A stretch of 64,000 nucleotides of DNA. Origin: Euwallacea fornicatus. Its lineage: Eukaryota; Arthropoda; Insecta; Coleoptera; Curculionidae. This document shows, piece by piece, positions 50,001 to 61,700 of this stretch. Location of the stretch: assembly GCF_040115645.1 (NCBI RefSeq), contig NW_027096033.1, positions 124,001 to 188,000 on the forward strand. The letters are read 5' to 3'. Every line of letters starts with the position of its first letter. Within the stretch, counting starts at the first letter, position 1. A program made the position numbers and the translations under genes. The notes under the pieces are model-generated. The model was not told the origin of the DNA. It did no database searches and saw only the letters and a list, made by a program, of their open reading frames with translations.

Positions 50001-52000
50001 TTATGTGCTCAAACACACAACTTTTGTGACTTTTCCAATTTTGAAGCTCGATAACTTTGGCAAATGTGGACCAAATTTGTTAACCAAAGTGTCAAATTAA
50101 TCAGCTCGACGAGATCTTTAAAATGACACAACAATTCATGATTGCATCTTGTTGAATTTCCAAGAAAAATAGTACTTTATGTGCTCAAACACACAACTTT
50201 TGTGACTTTTCCAATTTTGAAGCTCGATAACTTTGGCAAATGTGGACCAAATTTGTTAAACAAAGTGTCAAATTAATCAGCTCGACGAGATCTTTAAAAT
50301 GACGCAACACATCATCATTGCACCTTGTTGAACTTCCAAGAAAAATAGTACATTATGTGCTCAAACACACAAATTTTGTGACTTTTCAAACTTTGAAGCT
50401 CGATAGCTTCGGCAAATGAAGACCAAATTTGTTAAACAAAGTGTCAAATTAATCATCTCGACGAGATCTTTAAAATGACACAACACACCATGATTACATC
50501 TTGTTGAACTTCCAAGAAAAATAGTACTTTAGGTGCTCAAACACACAACTTTTGCGACTTTTCAAACTTTGAAGCTCGATAGCTTCGGCAAATGTGGACC
50601 AAATTTGTTAAACAAAGTGTCAAATTAATCAGCTCGACGAGATCTTTAAAATGACGCAACACATCATCATTGCACCTTGTTGAACTTCCAAGAAAAATAG
50701 TACATTATGTGCTCAAACACACAAATTTTGTGACTTTTCAAACTTTGAAGCTCGATAGCTTCGGCAAATGAAGACCAAATTCGTTAAACAAAGTGTCAAA
50801 TTAATCAGCTCGACGAGATTTTGAATATGTCACAACACATCATGATTGCATCTTGTTGAATTTCCAAGAAAAATAGTACTTTATGTGCTCAAACACACAA
50901 CTTTTGTGACTTTTCCAATTTTGAAGCTCGATAACTTTGGCAAATGTGGACCAAATTTGTTAACCAAAGTGTCAAATTAATCAGCTCGACGAGATCTTTA
51001 AAATGACACAACAATTCATGATTGCATCTTGTTGAATTTCCAAGAAAAATAGTACTTTATGTGCTCAAACACACAACTTTTGTGACTTTTCAAACTTTGA
51101 AGCTCGATAGCTTCGGCAAATGAAGACCAAATTCGTTAAACAAAGTGTCAAATTAATCAGCTCGACGAGATTTTGAATATGTCACAACACATCATGATTG
51201 CATCTTGTTGAATTTCCAAGAAAAATAGTACTTTATGTGCTCAAACACACAACTTTTGTGACTTTTCCAATTTTGAAGCTCGATAACTTTGGCAAATGTG
51301 GACCAAATTTGTTAACCAAAGTGTCAAATTAATCAGCTCGACGAGATCTTTAAAATGACACAACAATTCATGATTGCATCTTGTTGAATTTCCAAGAAAA
51401 ATAGTACTTTATGTGCTCAAATACACAACTTTTGTGACTTTTCCAATTTTGAAGCTCGATAACTTTGGCAAATGTGGACCAAATTTGTTAACCAAAGTGT
51501 CAAATTAATCAGCTCGACGAGATCTTTAAAATGACAACAATTCATGATTGCATCTTGTTGAATTTCCAAGAAAAATAGTACTTTATGTGCTCAAACACAC
51601 AACTTTTGTGACTTTTCCAATTTTGAAGCTCGATAACTTTGGCAAATGTGGACCAAATTCGTTAAACAAAGTGTCAAATTAATCAGCTCGACGAGATCTT
51701 TAAAATGACGCAACACATCATCATTGCACCTTGTTGAACTTCCTAGAAAAATAGTACATTATGTGCTCAAACACACAAATTTTGTGACTTTTCAAACTTT
51801 CAAGCTCGATAGCTTCGGCAAATGAAGACCAAATTTGTTAAACAAAGTGTCAAATTAATCATCTCGACGAGATCTTTAAAATGACACAACACACCATGAT
51901 TACATCTTGTTGAACTTCCAAGAAAAATAGTACTTTAGGTGCTCAAACACACAACTTTTGTGACTTTTCCAATTTTGAAGCTCGATAACTTTGGCAAATG
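50001..52000. repeat. 25-unit register, copy 1 (offset about 4,398 bp)
   Basis: The rare tttgcgac C unit (tgcg at 50,553) and the cttcctag B unit (51,742) recur at 54,951 and 56,142. Unit order between them is the same: B, D, A with a C-type right half, D, A with caaatacac, A, B. The offset changes from 4,398 to 4,400 because the A unit at about 51.53 kb has the 2-bp deletion gacaacaattc and its partner does not. Confidence 0.82.
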
Positions 52001-54400
52001 TGGACCAAATTTGTTAACCAAAGTGTCAAATTAATCAGCTCGACGAGATCTTTAAAATGACACAACAATTCATGATTGCATCTTGTTGAATTTCCAAGAA
52101 AAATAGTACTTTATGTGCTCAAACACACAACTTTTGTGACTTTTCAAACTTTGAAGCTCGATAGCTTCGGCAAATGAAGACCAAATTCGTTAAACAAAGT
52201 GTCAAATTAATCAGCTCGACGAGATTTTGAATATGTCACAACACATCATGATTGCATCTTGTTGAACTTCCAAGAAAAATAGTACTTTATGTGCTCAAAC
52301 ACACAACTTTTGTGACTTTTCCAATTTTGAAGCTCGATAACTTTGGCAAATGTGGACCAAATTTGTTAAACAAAGTGTCAAATTAATCAGCTCGACGAGA
52401 TCTTTAAAATGACACAACAATTCATGATTGCATCTTGTTGAATTTCCAAGAAAAATAGTACTTTATGTGCTCAAACACACAACTTTTGTGACTTTTCCAA
52501 TTTTGAAGCTCGATAACTTTGGCAAATGTGGACCAAATTTGTTAACCAAAGTGTCAAATTAATCAGCTCGACGAGATCTTTAAAATGACGCAACACATCA
52601 TCATTGCACCTTGTTGAACTTCCAAGAAAAATAGTACATTATGTGCTCAAACACACAACTTTTGTGACTTTTCAAACTTTGAAGCTCGATAGCTTCGGCA
52701 AATGAAGACCAAATTCGTTAAACAAAGTGTCAAATTAATCAGCTCGACGAGATTTTGAATATGTCACAACACACCATGATTACATCTTGTTGAACTTCCA
52801 AGAAAAATAGTACTTTAGGTGCTCAAACACACAACTTTTGTGACTTTTCAAACTTTGAAGCTCGATAGCTTCGGCAAATGAAGACCAAATTTGTTAAACA
52901 AAGTGTCAAATTAATCAGCTCGACGAGATTTTTAAAATGACACAACACACCATGATTACATCTTGTTGAACTTCCAAGAAAAATAGTACTTTAGGTGCTC
53001 AAACACACAACTTTTGTGACTTTTCAAACTTTGAAGCTCGATAGCTTCGGCAAATGAAGACCAAATTTGTTAAACAAAGTGTCAAATTAATCATCTCGAC
53101 GAGATCTTTAAAATGACACAACACACCATGATTACATCTTGTTGAACTTCCAAGAAAAATAGTACTTTAGGTGCTCAAACACACAACTTTTGTGACTTTT
53201 CAAACTTTGAAGCTCGATAGCTTCGGCAAATGAAGACCAAATTTGTTAAACAAAGTGTCAAATTAATCAGCTCGACGAGATTTTTAAAATGACACAACAC
53301 ACCATGATTACATCTTGTTGAACTTCCAAGAAAAATAGTACTTTAGGTGCTCAAACACACAACTTTTGTGACTTTTCAAACTTTGAAGCTCGATAGCTTC
53401 GGCAAATGAAGACCAAATTTGTTAAACAAAGTGTCAAATTAATCATCTCGACGAGATCTTTAAAATGACACAACACACCATGATTACATCTTGTTGAACT
53501 TCCAAGAAAAATAGTACTTTAGGTGCTCAAACACACAACTTTTGTGACTTTTCAAACTTTGAAGCTCGATAGCTTCGGCAAATGAAGACCAAATTCGTTA
53601 AACAAAGTGTCAAATTAATCAGCTCGACGAGATTTTGAATATGTCACAACACATCATGATTGCATCTTGTTGAATTTCCAAGAAAAATAGTACTTTATGT
53701 GCTCAAACACACAACTTTTGTGACTTTTCCAATTTTGAAGCTCGATAACTTTGGCAAATGTGGACCAAATTTGTTAAACAAAGTGTCAAATTAATCAGCT
53801 CGACGAGATCTTTAAAATGACGCAACACATCATCATTGCACCTTGTTGAACTTCCAAGAAAAATAGTACATTATGTGCTCAAACACACAAATTTTGTGAC
53901 TTTTCAAACTTTCAAGCTCGATAGCTTCGGCAAATGAAGACCAAATTTGTTAAACAAAGTGTCAAATTAATCATCTCGACGAGATCTTTAAAATGACACA
54001 ACACACCATGATTACATCTTGTTGAACTTCCAAGAAAAATAGTACTTTAGGTGCTCAAACACACAACTTTTGTGACTTTTCAAACTTTGAAGCTCGATAG
54101 CTTCGGCAAATGAAGACCAAATTTGTTAAACAAAGTGTCAAATTAATCAGCTCGACGAGATTTTTAAAATGACACAACACACCATGATTACATCTTGTTG
54201 AACTTCCAAGAAAAATAGTACTTTAGGTGCTCAAACACACAACTTTTGTGACTTTTCAAACTTTGAAGCTCGATAGCTTCGGCAAATGAAGACCAAATTC
54301 GTTAAACAAAGTGTCAAATTAATCAGCTCGACGAGATTTTGAATATGTCACAACACATCATGATTGCATCTTGTTGAATTTCCAAGAAAAATAGTACTTT
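52001..54400. repeat. C-rich segment between the two 25-unit copies
   Basis: A, D, A, B', the D/C chimera, then a run of C units (alternating cagctcgacgagattttt and atcatctcgacgagatc forms) at 52.8-53.6 kb, D, B with actttcaag, C, C. The alternation of the two C forms in the run suggests a C-C dimer has been copied repeatedly. No gene. Confidence 0.75.
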
Positions 54401-56300
54401 ATGTGCTCAAACACACAACTTTTGTGACTTTTCCAATTTTGAAGCTCGATAACTTTGGCAAATGTGGACCAAATTTGTTAACCAAAGTGTCAAATTAATC
54501 AGCTCGACGAGATCTTTAAAATGACACAACAATTCATGATTGCATCTTGTTGAATTTCCAAGAAAAATAGTACTTTATGTGCTCAAACACACAACTTTTG
54601 TGACTTTTCCAATTTTGAAGCTCGATAACTTTGGCAAATGTGGACCAAATTTGTTAAACAAAGTGTCAAATTAATCAGCTCGACGAGATCTTTAAAATGA
54701 CGCAACACATCATCATTGCACCTTGTTGAACTTCCAAGAAAAATAGTACATTATGTGCTCAAACACACAAATTTTGTGACTTTTCAAACTTTGAAGCTCG
54801 ATAGCTTCGGCAAATGAAGACCAAATTTGTTAAACAAAGTGTCAAATTAATCATCTCGACGAGATCTTTAAAATGACACAACACACCATAATTACATCTT
54901 GTTGAACTTCCAAGAAAAATAGTACTTTAGGTGCTCAAACACACAACTTTTGCGACTTTTCAAACTTTGAAGCTCGATAGCTTCGGCAAATGTGGACCAA
55001 ATTTGTTAAACAAAGTGTCAAATTAATCAGCTCGACGAGATCTTTAAAATGACGCAACACATCATCATTGCACCTTGTTGAACTTCCAAGAAAAATAGTA
55101 CATTATGTGCTCAAACACACAAATTTTGTGACTTTTCAAACTTTGAAGCTCGATAGCTTCGGCAAATGAAGACCAAATTCGTTAAACAAAGTGTCAAATT
55201 AATCAGCTCGACGAGATTTTGAATATGTCACAACACATCATGATTGCATCTTGTTGAATTTCCAAGAAAAATAGTACTTTATGTGCTCAAACACACAACT
55301 TTTGTGACTTTTCCAATTTTGAAGCTCGATAACTTTGGCAAATGTGGACCAAATTTGTTAACCAAAGTGTCAAATTAATCAGCTCGACGAGATCTTTAAA
55401 ATGACACAACAATTCATGATTGCATCTTGTTGAATTTCCAAGAAAAATAGTACTTTATGTGCTCAAACACACAACTTTTGTGACTTTTCAAACTTTGAAG
55501 CTCGATAGCTTCGGCAAATGAAGACCAAATTCGTTAAACAAAGTGTCAAATTAATCAGCTCGACGAGATTTTGAATATGTCACAACACATCATGATTGCA
55601 TCTTGTTGAATTTCCAAGAAAAATAGTACTTTATGTGCTCAAACACACAACTTTTGTGACTTTTCCAATTTTGAAGCTCGATAACTTTGGCAAATGTGGA
55701 CCAAATTTGTTAACCAAAGTGTCAAATTAATCAGCTCGACGAGATCTTTAAAATGACACAACAATTCATGATTGCATCTTGTTGAATTTCCAAGAAAAAT
55801 AGTACTTTATGTGCTCAAATACACAACTTTTGTGACTTTTCCAATTTTGAAGCTCGATAACTTTGGCAAATGTGGACCAAATTCGTTAAACAAAGTGTCA
55901 AATTAATCAGCTCGACGAGATTTTTAAAATGACACAACAATTCATGATTGCATCTTGTTGAATTTCCAAGAAAAATAGTACTTTATGTGCTCAAACACAC
56001 AACTTTTGTGACTTTTCCAATTTTGAAGCTCGATAACTTTGGCAAATGTGGACCAAATTCGTTAAACAAAGTGTCAAATTAATCAGCTCGACGAGATCTT
56101 TAAAATGACGCAACACATCATCATTGCACCTTGTTGAACTTCCTAGAAAAATAGTACATTATGTGCTCAAACACACAAATTTTGTGACTTTTCAAACTTT
56201 CAAGCTCGATAGCTTCGGCAAATGAAGACCAAATTTGTTAAACAAAGTGTCAAATTAATCATCTCGACGAGATCTTTAAAATGACACAACACACCATGAT
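54401..56300. repeat. 25-unit register, copy 2
   Basis: Counterpart of 50.0-52.0 kb. Private changes: caccataattac at about 54,887, and the A unit at about 55.9 kb, which starts gattttt with gacacaacaattc where copy 1 has gatcttt with gacaacaattc. The cttcctag B unit here also has actttcaag, as at 51.8 kb but not at 49.5 kb. Confidence 0.8.
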
Positions 56301-58740
56301 TACATCTTGTTGAACTTCCAAGAAAAATAGTACTTTAGGTGCTCAAACACACAACTTTTGTGACTTTTCAAACTTTGAAGCTCGATAGCTTCGGCAAATG
56401 AAGACCAAATTTGTTAAACAAAGTGTCAAATTAATCAGCTCGACGAGATCTTTAAAATGACACAACAATTCATGATTGCATCTTGTTGAATTTCCAAGAA
56501 AAATAGTACTTTATGTGTTCAAACACACAACTTTTGTGACTTTTCCAATTTTGAAGCTCGATAACTTTGGCAAATGTGGACCAAATTTGTTAACCAAAGT
56601 GTCAAATTAATCAGCTCGACGAGATCTTTAAAATGACACAACAATTCATGATTGCATCTTGTTGAATTTCCAAGAAAAATAGTACTTTATGTGCTCAAAC
56701 ACACAACTTTTGTGACTTTTCAAACTTTGAAGCTCGATAGCTTCGGCAAATGAAGACCAAATTCGTTAAACAAAGTGTCAAATTAATCAGCTCGACGAGA
56801 TTTTGAATATGTCACAACACATCATGATTGCATCTTGTTGAATTTCCAAGAAAAATAGTACTTTATGTGCTCAAACACACAACTTTTGTGACTTTTCCAA
56901 TTTTGAAGCTCGATAACTTTGGCAAATGTGGACCAAATTTGTTTAACAAAGTGTCAAATTAATCAGCTCGACGAGATCTTTAAAATGACGCAACACATCA
57001 TCATTGCACCTTGTTGAACTTCCAAGAAAAATAGTACATTATGTGCTCAAACACACAAATTTTGTGACTTTCCAAACTTTGAAGCTCGATAGCTTCGGCA
57101 AATGAAGACCAAATTTGTTAACCAAAGTGTCAAATTAATCATCTCGACGAGATCTTTAAAATGACACAACACACCATGATTACATCTTGTTGAACTTCCA
57201 AGACAAATAGTACTTTAGGTGCTCAAACACACAACTTTTGTGACTTTTCAAACTTTGAAGCTCGATAGCTTCGGCAAATGAAGACCAAATTTGTTAAACA
57301 AAGTGTCAAATTAATCAGCTCGACGAGATTTTTAAAATGACACAACACACCATGATTACATCTTGTTGAACTTCCAAGAAAAATAGTACTTTAGGTGCTC
57401 AAACACACAACTTTTGTGACTTTTCAAACTTTGAAGCTCGATAGCTTCGGCAAATGAAGACCAAATTTGTTAAACAAAGTGTCAAATTAATCATCTCGAC
57501 GAGATCTTTAAAATGACACAACACACCATGATTACATCTTGTTGAACTTCCAAGAAAAATAGTACTTTAGGTGCTCAAACACACAACTTTTGTGACTTTT
57601 CAAACTTTGAAGCTCGATAGCTTCGGCAAATGAAGACCAAATTTGTTAAACAAAGTGTCAAATTAATCATCTCGACGAGATCTTTAAAATGACACAACAC
57701 ACCATGATTACATCTTGTTGAACTTCCAAGAAAAATAGTACTTTAGGTGCTCAAACACACAACTTTTGTGACTTTTCAAACTTTGAAGCTCGATAGCTTC
57801 GGCAAATGTGGACCAAATTTGTTAAACAAAGTGTCAAATTAATCAGCTCGACGAGATCTTTAAAATGACGCAACACATCATCATTGCACCTTGTTGAACT
57901 TCCAAGAAAAATAGTACATTATGTGCTCAAACACACAAATTTTGTGACTTTTCAAACTTTGAAGCTCGATAGCTTCGGCAAATGAAGACCAAATTTGTTA
58001 AACAAAGTGTCAAATTAATCATCTCGACGAGATCTTTAAAATGACACAACACACCATGATTACATCTTGTTGAACTTCCAAGAAAAATAGTACTTTATGT
58101 GCTCAAACACACAACTTTTGTGACTTTTCAAACTTTGAAGCTCGATAGCTTCGGCAAATGAAGACCAAATTCGTTAAACAAAGTGTCAAATTAATCAGCT
58201 CGACGAGATTTTGAATATGTCACAACACATCATGATTGCATCTTGTTGAATTTCCAAGAAAAATAGTACTTTATGTGCTCAAACACACAACTTTTGTGAC
58301 TTTTCCAATTTTGAAGCTCGATAACTTTGGCAAATGTGGACCAAATTTGTTAACCAAAGTGTCAAATTAATCAGCTCGACGAGATCTTTAAAATGACACA
58401 ACAATTCATGATTGCATGTTGTTGAATTTCCAAGAAAAATAGTACTTTATGTGCTCAAACACACAACTTTTGTGACTTTTCCAATTTTGAAGCTCGATAA
58501 CTTTGGCAAATGTGGACCAAATTTGTTAAACAAAGTGTCAAATTAATCAGCTCGACGAGATCTTTAAAATGACGCAACACATCATCATTGCACCTTGTTG
58601 AACTTCCAAGAAAAATAGTACATTATGTGCTCAAACACACAAATTTTGTGACTTTTCAAACTTTCAAGCTCGATAGCTTCGGCAAATGAAGACCAAATTT
58701 GTTAAACAAAGTGTCAAATTAATCATCTCGACGAGATCTT
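56301..58740. repeat. Mixed segment with a C run
   Basis: C, A with gtgttcaaac at about 56,517, A with a C-type right half, D, B, C with agacaaatag at 57,201, then three more C units to 57.8 kb, B, C, D, A with gcatgttgttg, B. The agacaaatag variant reappears at 60,546 and 61,602. No gene. Confidence 0.73.
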
Positions 58741-61700
58741 TAAAATGACACAACACACCATGATTACAAATTTGTTGAACTTCCAAGAAAAATAATACTT
58801 TATGAGCTCAAACACACAACTTTTGTGACTTTTCAAACTTTGAAGCTCGATAGCTTCGGCAAATGAAGACCAAATTTGTTAAACAAAGTGTCAAATTAAT
58901 CAGCTCGACGAGATTTTGAATATGTCACAACACATCATGATTGCATCTTGTTGAATTTCCAAGAAAAATAGTACTTTATGTGCTCAAACACACAACTTTT
59001 GTGACTTTTCCAATTTTGAAGCTCGATAACTTTGGCAAATGTGGACCAAATTTGTTAACCAAAGTGTCAAATTAATCAGCTCGACGAGATCTTTAAAATG
59101 ACACAACAATTCATGATTGCATCTTGTTGAATTTCCAAGAAAAATAGTACTTTATGTGCTCAAACACACAACTTTTGTGACTTTTCCAATTTTGAAGCTC
59201 GATAACTTTGGCAAATATGGACCAAATTTGTTAAACAAAGTGTCAAATTAATCAGCTCGACGAGATCTTTAAAATGACGCAACACATCATCATTGCACCT
59301 TGTTGAACTTCCAAGAAAAATAGTACATTATGTGCTCAAACACACAAATTTTGTGACTTTTCAAACTTTGAAGCTCGATAGCTTCGGCAAATGAAGACCA
59401 AATTTGTTAAACAAAGTGTCAAATTAATCAGCTCGACGAGATTTTGAAGATATCACAACACATCGTGATTGCATCTTGTTGAACTTCCAAGAAAAATAAT
59501 ACTTTATGTGCTCAAACACACATATTTTGTGACTTTTCAAACTTTGAAGCTCGATAACTTTGGCAAATGTGGACCAAATTTGTTAAACAAAGTGTCAAAT
59601 TAATCATCTCGACGAGATCTTTAAAATGACACAACACACCATGATTACATCTTGTTGAACTTCCAAGAAAAATAGTACTTTAGGTGCTCAAACACACAAC
59701 TTTTGTGACTTTTCAAACTTTGAAGCTCGATAGCTTCGGCAAATGAAGACCAAATTCGTTAAACAAAGTGTCAAATTAATCAGCTCGACGAGATTTTGAA
59801 TATGTCACAACACATCATGATTGCATCTTGTTGAATTTCCAAGAAAAATAGTACTTTATGTGCTCAAACACACAACTTTTGTGACTTTTCCAATTTTGAA
59901 GCTCGATAACTTTGGCAAATATGGACCAAATTTGTTAAACAAAGTGTCAAATTAATCAGCTCGACGAGATCTTTAAAATGACGCAACACATCATCATTGC
60001 ACCTTGTTGAACTTCCAAGAAAAATAGTACATTATGTGCTCAAACACACAAATTTTGTGACTTTTCAAACTTTGAAGCTCGATAGCTTCGGCAAATGAAG
60101 ACCAAATTTGTTAAACAAAGTGTCAAATTAATCAGCTCGACGAGATTTTGAAGATATCACAACACATCGTGATTGCATCTTGTTGAACTTCCAAGAAAAA
60201 TAATACTTTATGTGCTCAAACACACATATTTTGTGACTTTTCAAACTTTGAAGCTCGATAACTTTGGCAAATGTGGACCAAATTTGTTAACCAAAGTGTC
60301 AAATTAATCAGCTCGACGAGATCTTTAAAATGACGCAACACATCATCATTGCACCTTGTTGAACTTCCAAGAAAAATAGTACATTATGTGCTCAAACACA
60401 CAAATTTTGTGACTTTCCAAACTTTGAAGCTCGATAGCTTCGGCAAATGAAGACCAAATTTGTTAACCAAAGTGTCAAATTAATCATCTCGACGAGATCT
60501 TTAAAATGACACAACACACCATGATTACATCTTGTTGAACTTCCAAGACAAATAGTACTTTAGGTGCTCAAACACACAACTTTTGTGACTTTTCAAACTT
60601 TGAAGCTCGATAGCTTCGGCAAATGAAGACCAAATTTGTTAAACAAAGTGTCAAATTAATCAGCTCGACGAGATTTTTAAAATGACACAACACACCATGA
60701 TTACATCTTGTTGAACTTCCAAGAAAAATAGTACTTTATGTGCTCAAACACACAACTTTTGTGACTTTTCCAATTTTGAAGCTCGATAACTTTGGCAAAT
60801 GTGGACCAAATTTGTTAACCAAAGTGTCAAATTAATCAGCTCGACGAGATCTTTAAAATGACACAACAATTCATGATTGCATGTTGTTGAATTTCCAAGA
60901 AAAATAGTACTTTATGTGCTCAAACACACAACTTTTGTGACTTTTCCAATTTTGAAGCTCGATAACTTTGGCAAATGTGGACCAAATTTGTTAAACAAAG
61001 TGTCAAATTAATCAGCTCGACGAGATCTTTAAAATGACGCAACACATCATCATTGCACCTTGTTGAACTTCCAAGAAAAATAGTACATTATGTGCTCAAA
61101 CACACAAATTTTGTGACTTTTCAAACTTTGAAGCTCGATAGCTTCGGCAAATGAAGACCAAATTTGTTAAACAAAGTGTCAAATTAATCAGCTCGACGAG
61201 ATTTTGAAGATATCACAACACATCGTGATTGCATCTTGTTGAACTTCCAAGAAAAATAATACTTTATGTGCTCAAACACACATATTTTGTGACTTTTCAA
61301 ACTTTGAAGCTCGATAACTTTGGCAAATGTGGACCAAATTTGTTAACCAAAGTGTCAAATTAATCAGCTCGACGAGATCTTTAAAATGACGCAACACATC
61401 ATCATTGCACCTTGTTGAACTTCCAAGAAAAATAGTACATTATGTGCTCAAACACACAAATTTTGTGACTTTCCAAACTTTGAAGCTCGATAGCTTCGGC
61501 AAATGAAGACCAAATTTGTTAACCAAAGTGTCAAATTAATCATCTCGACGAGATCTTTAAAATGACACAACACACCATGATTACATCTTGTTGAACTTCC
61601 AAGACAAATAGTACTTTAGGTGCTCAAACACACAACTTTTGTGACTTTTCAAACTTTGAAGCTCGATAGCTTCGGCAAATGAAGACCAAATTTGTTAAAC

